The translations under genes and the position numbers were made by a program. DNA of 64,000 nucleotides from Sessilibacter corallicola (GTDB taxonomy: Bacteria; Pseudomonadota; Gammaproteobacteria; Pseudomonadales; Cellvibrionaceae), in NCBI RefSeq assembly GCF_021290925.1, contig NZ_JAJSLX010000001.1, forward strand, positions 992,001 to 1,056,000, written 5' to 3'. Within the stretch, counting starts at the first letter, position 1. Each line of letters opens with the position of its first letter. The notes beneath the pieces were generated by a model, which saw only the letters and a program-made list of their open reading frames with translations, made no database searches and was not told where the DNA came from. Positions 35,667 to 44,937 of the stretch are shown here, piece by piece.

Positions 35667-36227
35667 ATGTTAAGAAAAAACCCTTCTGGGCATTATCCCG
35701 AAGTGTCTGAGAAAGCCTTTATCGATCCAACCGCCATTATTTGCGGCAACGTAATTATCGAAGATAACGTCTTTGTTGGCCCCTACGCCGTGATCCGTGC
35801 CGACGAAGTCAATGATGAAGGCAACATGGAACCGATCATCATCAAAAAAGATTCCAATATTCAAGACGGCGTGGTCATTCATTCTAAAGCGGGTGCCGAA
35901 GTTATTATTGGTGCACGTACATCTATTGCTCACCGATCAATTATTCACGGACCGTGCACCGTGGGTGACGACGTTTTTATCGGTTTTAACAGCGTAGTAT
36001 TCGACACTCATATTGGCGACCTTTGCGTCATTCGTCACAACTGCGTAGTTGACGGCTTAGATTTACCGGTCGAATTCCACGTACCGCCCATGACCAACAT
36101 TGGCCCAGGTTTCGATTTAAATTCTATTGATAAAGTACCACCAGAATATTCCAGTTTTTCGGAATCGGTGGTATCAGCGAACCATGCCTTAGTAGCTGGG
36201 TATAAAAAATTGAATAATGAGCTTTAA
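35667..36227 (+). CDS. Gamma-class carbonic anhydrase (Cam type)
   Basis: A 186-residue left-handed beta-helix protein with hexapeptide repeats (IICGNVIIEDNVFVGPYAVI). The three metal histidines of the trimeric enzyme are visible in GVVIHSKAG and TSIAHRSIIHGP, and the acid loop residues are near DEVNDEGNMEP. Gamma enzymes can use Fe or Co instead of Zn, and a cam gene accompanies folE2 and pyrC in zinc-starvation loci of pseudomonads. It lies 85 nt after folE2 with its own ribosome binding site (AAGAGAAG). Confidence 0.88.
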   Translation: MLRKNPSGHYPEVSEKAFIDPTAIICGNVIIEDNVFVGPYAVIRADEVNDEGNMEPIIIKKDSNIQDGVVIHSKAGAEVIIGARTSIAHRSIIHGPCTVGDDVFIGFNSVVFDTHIGDLCVIRHNCVVDGLDLPVEFHVPPMTNIGPGFDLNSIDKVPPEYSSFSESVVSANHALVAGYKKLNNEL

Positions 36228-36401
36228 TTCCTTGTTAATTGTTTTATCTTTCTTATAACTGATCGGTTCAAGGATGAATTGATCCCTCCTCTCCAAAACA
36301 GCATTCGCTAACGTAAAAATCACAGGCGTAAAATCCATTCGTAACCGGTAAACTCTCCATATACCCTTAAACTTAACCTTCAATTTGAACGAAGAAGCAT
36401 T

Positions 36402-36467
36402 ATGGACACGGAAGTAATTTACGTACTCACTAACGAAGCCATGCCCGGTTACATTAAACTCGGCTAA
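36402..36467 (+). pseudogene. Remnant of a GIY-YIG nuclease family gene
   Basis: From ATG 36402 the frame reads MDTEVIYVLTNEAMPGYIKLG and then TAA. The core YVLTNEAMPGYIK matches the start of GIY-YIG/T5orf172-type proteins, whose next residues should be IGKT. The rest of the gene is missing or scrambled. It is the only recognisable item in the 396-nt gap between the carbonic anhydrase gene and the next gene. Confidence 0.6.
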
Positions 36468-36623
36468 ATCCTCAAACACCGGAACCAACCCAGCCCCATA
36501 ATGACGGACATTCCCGAAGGTGAAGCACTCTATCAACGTAGATTACGTTTTAAAAACGCGTAAACTAGCAAATAGGGGCATCAATAACCCATGCAGTATA
36601 AAATATGCTCAAGGTAACTAACG

Positions 36624-37421
36624 ATGGTGAATATAAATAAAGAGCAAAAAGCTGGTCACATAAACACTATTGGCTGGTTAGCTGCATCGCTAAAAGTGAC
36701 AACACTCTTTGCAGGTATACCCGCTTATGTGCTTTATTTCGGCCATACGTTTTTATATGGCTTTTTAACAGGTTATGGCTTTGAGAGTCCCTCTTTTTCG
36801 GCAAGTACGTATGATTTAGTTCTCTATTTTATGATTGGGACTCGAAAAGTATTCGACGCATTTCTTGGCCCTAAGATAGTTTTCGGTTTGGTTGGGATAT
36901 TTTTTGCAATTTCAATTTTCTTTATTTTCATTCTATTGTCTTTGTTACTCTTGAGAAAATTTTCTCCAACACGCTTTACCAAACTCTCGTCACTTATACT
37001 CGACAACAAAAAAGAAGCACCAGCGTCAGATGAAGTAAAATTACTTTATGTAACCTTAAATTTTTTCGAGAGAATTCATACATGAGTAAGTAGGGGCGTA
37101 GGTATCTACATTGTTTTCGCGATTGTATTCTATATCGCATGTCGTCTCGGCATAAGTAGATTAGCCAGTGGTATAGACTTAGCCAAAGAACAGATCAATG
37201 GTTTTCAATGCTACGAAAGCTCTGATCAAATAACCGAATCTGGCGTTAAATCCGGCTGTACGATGGTAACAATTAAATCTGGAGAAGTATTAACGGGCAG
37301 AAGAATTTACCAAAGCACTGATCGTGTATTTTTCTATACGAAAAACGGATCTTATGAGCTAACAAATGACTTAGAAATTCGTTTCTTTTCGCCTGCTCTA
37401 GAATCTACTGACAATCATTAA
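36624..37421 (+). pseudogene. Membrane protein gene interrupted by one in-frame TGA
   Basis: One reading frame runs from ATG 36624 to TAA 37419-37421 (265 codons before the stop), broken only by TGA at 37083-37085. Before it: two hydrophobic helices (about 22-48 and 84-111) and a cytoplasmic stretch ending FFERIHT. After it, in the same frame: a third helix (GVGIYIVFAIVFYIACRLGI) and a soluble domain with CYESSDQITESGVKSGC and RIYQSTDRVFFYTKNGSYEL. The downstream part has no start codon close to the stop, so a nonsense mutation (or a read-through stop) is likely. The first 153 residues could still be made. No family is recognised. Confidence 0.6.
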
Positions 37422-37568
37422 ATAAGTAAAACTGACCAACATGATGCCAAAACATGTAAACCAGAACCGTTGACTGTACATCATCTAAACGAATTTTTAT
37501 TCTTCCCAGCCCAGCATCAAAGCACTGCTCTCAACAATTCAATTAACGCACTATAAAAATCACTAAGA

Positions 37569-39830
37569 TCAATACTCTCTATTGTGTTTTAACCACACCA
37601 ACAAGTTATCCAAACTCATTGGTTCGGCAAATAAAAACCCTTGTCCGTACAAGCAATTCATTCCAATTAACGAATCTCTTTGCTCTTCTGTTTCAATGCC
37701 TTCGGCGAAAACTGCATAGTCGTATCGGGTACCTAATCGCAAAATCACTTCTACAACGGGTCGGCCAACTTCTTTGTTTGATAGTGATGCAATAAAGGTT
37801 TTATCGATTTTTAGGTTTTTTGCGGGCAAACGATAGATATTTGAAATAGACGAGACACCGGTTCCGAAATCATCAACGCTCACGCTGATACCGGTAGCCA
37901 TTAATGCTCTCAAGCGTTTTTCGACAAGAGAGTAGTCTTTAATAAGTTCTGTTTCAGTAATTTCGAGTTCGAGAAAGTTTCGATCAAAATTGGAATTGTC
38001 GATAATTTCATTGATCTTTTCGAACGACGCTTCTGGCATTATTTGCTTCGCGCTAATGTTGTAGGCAATGGGTATTTTAAAGCCTTTATTGTGGATGGCT
38101 TTTCCCGCTGCCAGTGTTTTCTCTAACACTAATGCGCCCAAAACGTCGATTATTCCAGCCGCTTCCGCAACCCAAATAAATTCTTTTGGGTCGACAAATT
38201 CGCCCGAGTCTAATCGCCAACGCGCTAATGATTCAACGGCAACCGCTTTTCCCGTGGTCAGCTCGACTTTAGGTTGTAAAGCAACTTCGATTTTTTTGGA
38301 CTTGGTGGCGTCACGTAACGCAATCAGCAGTTGATTTTTGCTGGTTACGTTGTTTCTTATTTCATTCGAGAACGACAAGGAATGCGCTTTGTATTCACGG
38401 GCGCGTGCAATTAACGCTTCGCCAATATGAATCAACATATTGGGCGAATATTTATCAAGTTCTTGCAGGGAAATTAAAGAGGTTGTTGCAGACAATTGGT
38501 GCTCAACACCACTCATTTCAATAGAGAAGTTTTCTACCGGGTTTTTATTTTGTGTATTTTCAAAAGCGTTCTTTTTAATGACAAGCACCAGTTCGCCGGT
38601 TGCCAATTTGGCCGTTGGCGCGTCGGCACCAAAGATACTTTTTAAAACCCGAAATACAGCGGTATACAAATGAATAGAAAACTCGATGCCAAGGTCAGCG
38701 CCCATCTGATCGTAATCATCAATGGTCATCACCATTAGAAAGTGGTTTTCTTTGGTATCTTGATCGAGTTGAGATAAATGGCGAATCATCCAATGCCGAT
38801 TAGGAATGTTTAAATTTATGTCGTAATAAGCAAGATGATTTAAACGTTCATGCTCAATCATAAAATGATACTTGTAATGAACGGTTTTGGAGAAATTTAA
38901 AAATAGATTTTGTTGTAAGATGCTCGGAGCACGTTCACAATGAAACAACACCAGTATTGAAGGAAGATTGCTGTTTTTGTCTTTATTGAGAACCACTGCA
39001 GCCAAGTTTTCAGATAGACAAACACCGCTATCCGATAAACACTCTTCTAACAAAGTGACAGTGCTTTCAGGTAGTACTTCACCCAATCGTGTTTCATAAG
39101 AACCGTAGCTCGGTGCATTTAGATTGGTATTGACAACATCGGTGATCGACCAAGTACTTAAATCGGATTCAATTTGCCAAGGCAGGGCTCTCGCAATAAC
39201 GCCGTAGCCAGAATCGTTAAACATTATTCTCATGGCTTCCATCATAGATTGATAAAAGCTTTCTAAATCTAACGCGGTATAGATTTTTTCAACGTTTTCA
39301 GTGAGTTTTTGCAGTGTTACTGACTGATCGGCTAACTCTTTTTCTAATTTCTTTTTTGCCAACAACTCTTCGATCAGGGTAGTAAAAACTGATTCGGTAA
39401 TCGCAGATTGGAAAATAACTTTTCCTACGTTAGCTTCTCCTGAATTAACTCTTCCCGCATCAATTTGGCTCAAATCATTATTTTTATCAGCATCACTTAC
39501 TACAACAAGAAAATCGACCGTATGGGCACTCTGTAATTGAGTCTTACGAACCCATTCGTTAATATCATTAAATTGTAACAAAGCAGAATTGATGATGATT
39601 AGATGCACACAATCATCAAACTGGCTGTAATCGGCAACCAAAGAGGTTTTATTACAATGTTCAACAAGAGTATTAGTGTGTGCTTTCTGATAATGAGTGA
39701 GCAGGTCGAAAAGATCTGATGATTTATGATTTGAGTTGGAATCGTCAACAAACAATATTTTAAATTGTACCGCAGTGCGATTGACACTGACCGTCTCAAC
39801 GTCTTCATTTAGCGTGTTAGTAATTTTCAA
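37569..39830 (-). CDS. EAL-domain cyclic-di-GMP phosphodiesterase with degenerate GGDEF
   Basis: A 753-residue cytoplasmic protein. The N-terminal ~170 residues resemble a receiver fold (FKILFVDDSNSN, LIIINSALL, DFLVVVSDAD) without a clear full phosphorylation set. A short coiled coil and a GAF-like region follow. The GGDEF domain (~340-480) is degenerate, with ATGELVLVI where the signature should be. The EAL domain (~505-750) keeps the key residues: VESLARW, NISAKQ, LEITETEL, VDDFGTG, LKIDKTFI, AEGIETEEQ and GQGFLFAEP. It is therefore probably an active phosphodiesterase regulated by its N-terminal part. It stands alone. Confidence 0.88.
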   Translation of the reverse strand: MKITNTLNEDVETVSVNRTAVQFKILFVDDSNSNHKSSDLFDLLTHYQKAHTNTLVEHCNKTSLVADYSQFDDCVHLIIINSALLQFNDINEWVRKTQLQSAHTVDFLVVVSDADKNNDLSQIDAGRVNSGEANVGKVIFQSAITESVFTTLIEELLAKKKLEKELADQSVTLQKLTENVEKIYTALDLESFYQSMMEAMRIMFNDSGYGVIARALPWQIESDLSTWSITDVVNTNLNAPSYGSYETRLGEVLPESTVTLLEECLSDSGVCLSENLAAVVLNKDKNSNLPSILVLFHCERAPSILQQNLFLNFSKTVHYKYHFMIEHERLNHLAYYDINLNIPNRHWMIRHLSQLDQDTKENHFLMVMTIDDYDQMGADLGIEFSIHLYTAVFRVLKSIFGADAPTAKLATGELVLVIKKNAFENTQNKNPVENFSIEMSGVEHQLSATTSLISLQELDKYSPNMLIHIGEALIARAREYKAHSLSFSNEIRNNVTSKNQLLIALRDATKSKKIEVALQPKVELTTGKAVAVESLARWRLDSGEFVDPKEFIWVAEAAGIIDVLGALVLEKTLAAGKAIHNKGFKIPIAYNISAKQIMPEASFEKINEIIDNSNFDRNFLELEITETELIKDYSLVEKRLRALMATGISVSVDDFGTGVSSISNIYRLPAKNLKIDKTFIASLSNKEVGRPVVEVILRLGTRYDYAVFAEGIETEEQRDSLIGMNCLYGQGFLFAEPMSLDNLLVWLKHNREY

Positions 39831-40167
39831 AGTGTATCCTTCAAGCTAAGGATTTAGAATTACATCTCGCGTTGATATTAGATTCTTTCAATCAATCCGA
39901 ATCATTAAGCTTAACAAGCTACGATAAGTATTTGGATTTTTAATCAAAAACCGTTATATCTATAATCTTTGATTGTTAAATAAAAATAGTATCCCATCCT
40001 CTAACTCTAGTGGATTACCTAATAAAAACAATAATTCTGCAAATTTAGGCGACAATGCATTGATCGGATTTAAGAAACGGTAGGCACGTTATCATTCGTG
40101 TGAAATCGAATATTATTAACGTCGAATATTAGTGCTTGATAAAACTACGAGGAAAACTGGGTGCAGC

Positions 40168-40219
40168 TACACATATTGCCGAAACTGGATTCGTTTCTTC
40201 CTACTAAACAATATGTGTA
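40168..40219. repeat. 11-bp inverted repeat with nested hairpin
   Basis: TACACATATTG (40168-40178) and CAATATGTGTA (40209-40219) are perfect inverted copies. Inside them GAAAC (40181-40185) and GTTTC (40192-40196) pair as well. It lies in the 461-nt gap between the EAL gene and the ornithine decarboxylase gene, where no gene is seen. It could be a structured RNA, a terminator for the decarboxylase transcript, or a mobile-element footprint. Confidence 0.5.
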
Positions 40220-40291
40220 ACTGGAGTGAATATTAAATGCTTGTATGGGGTCTTGCCGACTAAACGTCCTTTTATTCGGTATGCTTTGCCA

Positions 40292-41461
40292 CTAAAAAGC
40301 GGCATCAGTGGACTCGATTATTTTTGCACGAGGGAACAAATTAAAGTCTGTTGCCGTCGCATTAGTGTAAGCACCCATCATTTCGCCTACGACTAAATCA
40401 CCGATTTTTAATTCTGGAATATTAATATTTTCCGCAAAAACATCGATGCTATCGCACGTTGGTCCAGCCATGATCGTCGGATGAGTTACTGAGGTCTCGT
40501 CACTGAATACTCGGATAGGATAATTAGCATGGTCGTAGATTCGGCCACTGTAAGAACCGTAAACACCATCGTCCAAGTAGTACCAACGTCCATCACAACG
40601 ATCAGCAACACCAATGACGGTAGACACTGCGGTAGCTGCATCTGCTACTAAGAAACGGCCTGGCTCGGCAATAACAGCGATATGCTCAGGTAAAAGCTTT
40701 AACGCGTTACGAATAGGCGCGCAGAACGATTCAATGTCTGGAGTACCGTTATCGTAAGGCACAGGGAAACCACCACCAATGTCTAAAATCGACATGTTCT
40801 GTTCATGGGTTTCGTTGTAATGCATCAGCAATTCAGCACAACGTTCTACCGCGTGGGTGTGATTTTCTGGACAAGCACACTGAGAACCTGCGTGGAACGA
40901 AAAACCTTTAATTTTAATTCCCATCTCGGTCGCTGTTTCAGCAAGCTGAATCGCGTTATCAGGCGTGCAACCAAATTTTTTCGAGAGATCAACGGGAGAA
41001 TTCGGATTAGGAAAACTAACGCGTAATAAAATGCCAACACGGTTGCGATAAGGAATGAATTTTTTAATTTCTTCTAGATTATCAACAACGAATTTTGTGC
41101 AGCCGTATCGAAGCGCATCGCGAATGTCTTTATCGCGTTTAATGGGATGCGTGTGAATACAATTATCACCGCGAACTTTAATTTCACGCAGTAATTCGAT
41201 TTCGCCCGAGGTGGCAATATCAAAAGAGGCACCGCATTCAGCAAGAGTTTTTACAACAGCACGGTGTGGATTGGCTTTAATTGCAAAATACAAACCTACG
41301 CCCGGTAAAGCATCGTTTAATGATCTGTAAGCTCGGCGAATTTTTGCAGGGTTGATCACTAATAAAGGTGATCCGTGAGTTTCGATGGCTTTCCGATAAA
41401 TTTCTGCTTCTGATGCGGGTGAAATTGTTACGGGAGGCGCGGGTAAGCTGACGCTGGCCAC
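40292..41461 (-). CDS. Ornithine (lysine/ornithine) decarboxylase, alanine racemase-fold type
   Basis: A 389-residue PLP enzyme producing putrescine from ornithine. The PLP lysine is in YFAIKANPHRAV, the glycine-rich phosphate loop in LDIGGGFPVPY, then EPGRFLVADAA, the active-site GPTCDSID, and YLDDGVYGSY. This fold III class is the eukaryote-like family, distinct from E. coli SpeC. It starts at a GTG preceded by a strong AGAGGAG. The speE-speD pair lies upstream on the same strand, so the three genes give a full ornithine-to-spermidine route. Confidence 0.93.
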   Translation of the reverse strand: MASVSLPAPPVTISPASEAEIYRKAIETHGSPLLVINPAKIRRAYRSLNDALPGVGLYFAIKANPHRAVVKTLAECGASFDIATSGEIELLREIKVRGDNCIHTHPIKRDKDIRDALRYGCTKFVVDNLEEIKKFIPYRNRVGILLRVSFPNPNSPVDLSKKFGCTPDNAIQLAETATEMGIKIKGFSFHAGSQCACPENHTHAVERCAELLMHYNETHEQNMSILDIGGGFPVPYDNGTPDIESFCAPIRNALKLLPEHIAVIAEPGRFLVADAATAVSTVIGVADRCDGRWYYLDDGVYGSYSGRIYDHANYPIRVFSDETSVTHPTIMAGPTCDSIDVFAENINIPELKIGDLVVGEMMGAYTNATATDFNLFPRAKIIESTDAAF

Positions 41462-41632
41462 TGATAGTTTCTCCTCTAGAATTGTTGAATGATTATAACA
41501 ATTGGGAATATACCAGTTATATCTTTTAGTTTGAACTTTTACCGATGTCTATAATTAAACTTAACACTAGTTAAGGGAAAATGCCGCCAAAAAACACTTT
41601 TTTGACGGCTAAATTTTCTTTTTCAAAAAAAT

Positions 41633-42478
41633 TTATTTAAGGTGCTCTTGGATATAACCAGGCAATGCGAATGCACCTAAATGTAATTCAGGTGTATAAA
41701 AACGAACAGCAAGTTCTGCTTGTTCAAAACGAGCTTTAATAATTTCTAAATTTTGCGCGCGTAAATCTTTATTATCACTCGCCCAACTGAACGCCATCAC
41801 ACCGCCCACATAAGTGGGAATTGCTGCGGTATAAAATGTATTATCGGCAAAATGCACTTGCTGGCGTTCATGCGTACTGATTAATTCGTCTGCCTGCATA
41901 AAGGGAACGCCATTTTGCGTTACCAACACACCGCCAGGATTTAAACAGCGTTTACAATTCCCGTAAAAATCTTGAGTAAATAAAACTTCACCCGGACCAA
42001 TTGGGTCAGTACTGTCGGAAATAATTACGTCAAAGGTTTGCTCGGTTTCGGCAACAAAATTAGCACCGTCATCAATGACGAGCTGGAAGCGAGAATCATC
42101 AAAAGCGCCGTCACTGTGTTTGGGCAAATGTTCACGACTCATTTCAACAACGGCGTTATCGATTTCTACCATCGTGATGGATTCAACGTTTTTGTGCTTG
42201 CACACCTCACGCAAAATACCGCCGTCGCCGCCGCCGATGATTAATACTTTTTTCACGTCACCATGGGCGAGAAGAGGAATATGCGTTAACGACTCATGAT
42301 AAATAAATTCGTCGGCTTCGGTAGTTTGAATAACTCCGTCCAATGCCATGACTCGACCATAATGTGAATTTTTAAAAATCACCAAATGCTGGTGGTCGGT
42401 ATGGGTTTCAAACAATACTTTATCGACCGCGAAAGACTGGCCCCAAGCATCGTATAATGTTTCGCTGTATCGATTCAT
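41633..42478 (-). CDS. speE: Spermidine synthase SpeE
   Basis: A 281-residue aminopropyltransferase joining decarboxylated SAM and putrescine. The motifs are [28 protein letters not shown], the acidic residue in [14 protein letters not shown], and the catalytic region [22 protein letters not shown]. The length and domain order (N-terminal beta-strands, Rossmann core) are those of bacterial SpeE. It follows speD by 2 nt, a tight operon in the same order as in E. coli. Confidence 0.96.
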   Translation of the reverse strand: MNRYSETLYDAWGQSFAVDKVLFETHTDHQHLVIFKNSHYGRVMALDGVIQTTEADEFIYHESLTHIPLLAHGDVKKVLIIGGGDGGILREVCKHKNVESITMVEIDNAVVEMSREHLPKHSDGAFDDSRFQLVIDDGANFVAETEQTFDVIISDSTDPIGPGEVLFTQDFYGNCKRCLNPGGVLVTQNGVPFMQADELISTHERQQVHFADNTFYTAAIPTYVGGVMAFSWASDNKDLRAQNLEIIKARFEQAELAVRFYTPELHLGAFALPGYIQEHLK

Positions 42479-42480
42479 TG

Positions 42481-42960
42481 CTATCTTATGACTCCACGTA
42501 AATGTTCGCTGACTTCGATTCTTTCTGGAAAGAAAGCTCGCTTTAATTCCACAATGGCTAATTCAGGCATGGCGTCACCACACATGAATACGTCAAAAGC
42601 GGCGTATTCGCGTTCGGGCCATGTATGAACACTGATGTGCGATTCAGCAAGTACAGCAACACCGGATACGCCATCGGGCGCAAAGTGGTGTACGTGAATA
42701 TGGAGTAGTGTTGCGCCACAAACCTCGACACATCTGCGCATGGCATTTTCCATGTGCTCGATATCGTCTAGGTGTTTAGCACCCCAAAGATCAATGATGA
42801 GATGTGAACCTGCGAAGGTAACGCCATTTCGAGTAATGAAATGATCTTTACTTTCTTCAACAGGGGCTGAAACTGGTTCAGCTATTCGCTTAGTAGTCGG
42901 TACACTTGAAGTCAGCCCATCTAACATGGCTGGCTTGAGGGCATCAGCGGCACTCAGCAT
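42481..42960 (-). CDS. speD: S-adenosylmethionine decarboxylase proenzyme SpeD
   Basis: A 159-residue pyruvoyl enzyme of the short bacterial class. Self-cleavage is expected between Glu and Ser in [16 protein letters not shown], making the pyruvoyl group on the alpha chain. Other conserved residues are [30 protein letters not shown] and [10 protein letters not shown]. An N-terminal extension of about 45 residues precedes the core, longer than usual. It supplies decarboxylated SAM to SpeE, encoded 2 nt downstream. The start ATG follows CGGAGGAATGCGTTA. Confidence 0.93.
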   Translation of the reverse strand: MLSAADALKPAMLDGLTSSVPTTKRIAEPVSAPVEESKDHFITRNGVTFAGSHLIIDLWGAKHLDDIEHMENAMRRCVEVCGATLLHIHVHHFAPDGVSGVAVLAESHISVHTWPEREYAAFDVFMCGDAMPELAIVELKRAFFPERIEVSEHLRGVIR

Positions 42961-43421
42961 TAACGCATTCCTCCGAATCGCAATGGTTTGTCTATTCAGT
43001 CACCATCGCAGGCTTCGGTTGCAGACAACGTCAGCTGATCGATGGCGCTTTAAAGAACTCGCATAAAATAGTGTCAGTAGTTAAGGGAGCGGCGATTGTA
43101 ACTATTTTTGGTGACAGTGCAACAACAAAATTAGTCTATCCGACTAAACCCATAAAACTAGCGCAGCTATTGAGCAAATGGTTAATAGAATTTCACCCAA
43201 TTAATATTTATTAACTTAAATAACCAGAGGGTAATCACGGAATTAAATGGTTCAAATTTAATTATCGAAAACCCAAATTAAGTTAACGTTTGATTTTGAA
43301 TTCTTAATCAGGATTAGAAGGATAAGGCAAAAAAGGCAGGTTTCAAAACCACCACTGCTTAAAAACAACGACAAAACAGTGGTGTTAAAAAGAAATTTTT
43401 TAGTGAAGAAAAATTTTAAAA
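42961..43421. other. Gap upstream of speD
   Basis: No gene is seen. It holds the speD promoter and, near the dsbA-like gene, a stem CACCACTG (43350-43357)/CAGTGGTG (43377-43384) with a 19-nt loop that could end the dsbA-like transcript. Confidence 0.35.
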
Positions 43422-44084
43422 TTAAGTTTCGGTGAGCGCTTCGGAATTAATTTTTTCAAACACTTTGGCAATTTGTTCGGGCTCTTGTGCGCCGTTGATT
43501 AAATATTTTCTGTTTAAAATAATCGACGGAACCGATTGAATACCAGATTGTAGCCAAAACTGTTGTTCGGCGTCGGTTTTCTTGCGAATTAATTCGTCGT
43601 CGAGCGCCGCTCTTGCTTCCTCTACATTTAACCCAACTGCTTCGCAGGCAGACAATAAAATTTCGGTGTCAGAAATATTTAAACTTTCACTGAAATTAAA
43701 CTGAAACAATTTCAATTTTAGTTCGGTTTGCAAATTAAATTGTTGAGCCCAGGTTAGCAGTCGATGCGCCGCTTTTGTGTCGTACATACGGAAGTCTTCA
43801 CCGATGTTAAATTCGAAATCCAACGACTCACCAATCGACTTAAGACGAGCAGAAAAATTTTCTGAATCGGCTTTAGACATGTTGTATTTTCGCTGTAAGT
43901 TATCCAAAAGTAACTCACCTTGCGGCGGCAATCCGGGGTTCAACTCAAACGGTTGCCACTGAATGCTCACTGGTTGGCTGAATTCGGTTTGACCGAGGGC
44001 TTGCTCTAACTTCTTGAAACCAACAATGCACCAAGGGCAGGTCACGTCGGAGACAAGATCAATGGTTATCGGTACGCTTATCAT
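43422..44084 (-). CDS. DsbA family oxidoreductase (FrnE-like)
   Basis: A 220-residue thioredoxin-fold protein. The motif CPWC in DLVSDVTCPWCIVGFKKLEQ lies at the N-terminus with no signal peptide, so it is a cytoplasmic FrnE/HCCA-isomerase-like member. The helical insertion includes FRMYDTKAAHRLLTWAQQ, and the cis-proline region is GIQSVPSIILNRKYLINGAQ. The start is ATG 44084, which has AGGA 7-8 nt upstream; the frame is open 11 codons further. The substrate is unknown, and a role in thiol redox or polyketide chemistry is known for relatives. It stands alone. Confidence 0.9.
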   Translation of the reverse strand: MISVPITIDLVSDVTCPWCIVGFKKLEQALGQTEFSQPVSIQWQPFELNPGLPPQGELLLDNLQRKYNMSKADSENFSARLKSIGESLDFEFNIGEDFRMYDTKAAHRLLTWAQQFNLQTELKLKLFQFNFSESLNISDTEILLSACEAVGLNVEEARAALDDELIRKKTDAEQQFWLQSGIQSVPSIILNRKYLINGAQEPEQIAKVFEKINSEALTET

Positions 44085-44393
44085 TGGGTTTTCCTGAAAT
44101 TTCGAATTAAAAATCAACGTTTACGGATAAGATTGCCGCAATGGAATAAAAGTTCGCTTTCACAGGCTGCAATCGTTTTTATCAATATGCGGTTTTTACT
44201 AATCCACCGTTTTTACTAATCTATGGTTTAAATGGATAAGTTTCGTTAAGATCCAGTGTAACACTGAAGCGTACGAAATTGTGTTGAAAAATAACACACA
44301 TTCAAAAATTTCAGTCACACTGATACTTACGCCACAGGCGTTCACCATAAACGACTGTTGATCGTTTATGTTTTACCGAAATACTTGCAAGCA

Positions 44394-44909
44394 ATGACAC
44401 AACTGACTCACTCTGATCACCAAACCACGGGAAAAAAATTTCCACTCTGTTTTTTACTCATTGATGTAGAAAGACCTGAAAACGTCGGTAGCGTGTTTCG
44501 CATTGCCGATGCTCTGGGGGTAGAAAAAGTCTTTTTGTCAGGAAAGTCAGTTGTGCCACCGAATAAAAAAATTCGGAAAGTCTCGCGCACTACCGAACGT
44601 TTTGTGCCTTATTCTTATGAAGAAAAGCCGGAACAGATTATTCACGCGTTGAAAGCTGAGAACTACCGCGTCGTCAGTTTGGAAATTGCCGAAAACAGCA
44701 AACCGCTGCATCGACTATCGTTATCTAGTGATGCCAAAGTTTGCTTGGTGCTTGGTTCTGAATCGCACGGTATCAACGATAATGTACTAGCACTCTCAGA
44801 TGAGGTTGTGCATATTCCCATGCTTGGAGAAAACTCGTCGATGAATGTTGCCAATGCCTGTTCGATTGCCACCTATGTGATGACTCAAGCGTATTTGGAT
44901 ACTGAATAA
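44394..44909 (+). CDS. SPOUT-family RNA methyltransferase (TrmH-like)
   Basis: A ~171-residue trefoil-knot methyltransferase that 2'-O-methylates tRNA or rRNA. The motifs are DVERPENVGSVFRIADALGV, VCLVLGSESHGI and IPMLGENSSMNVANACSIA. It lacks the extra N-terminal substrate-binding domain of RlmB, so it is a minimal SpoU protein like TrmL or TrmH. The exact target base is not clear. ATG 44394 is preferred over the TTG at 44358 since the latter lacks conserved residues after it. It is convergent with the next gene, with only ~28 nt between stops. Confidence 0.88.
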   Translation: MTQLTHSDHQTTGKKFPLCFLLIDVERPENVGSVFRIADALGVEKVFLSGKSVVPPNKKIRKVSRTTERFVPYSYEEKPEQIIHALKAENYRVVSLEIAENSKPLHRLSLSSDAKVCLVLGSESHGINDNVLALSDEVVHIPMLGENSSMNVANACSIATYVMTQAYLDTE

Positions 44910-44937
44910 TTTTTTAACAGGCCTTTTGTACAAGCTC

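Noticed and set aside
36189-36536. Minus-strand 115-codon frame after the carbonic anhydrase gene
   Set aside because: It runs antisense to the GIY-YIG remnant and overlaps the carbonic anhydrase end; no ribosome binding site or family.
37083-37085. TGA read as selenocysteine
   Set aside because: No selenoprotein family is recognised and no convincing SECIS-like hairpin follows immediately; a nonsense mutation is simpler.
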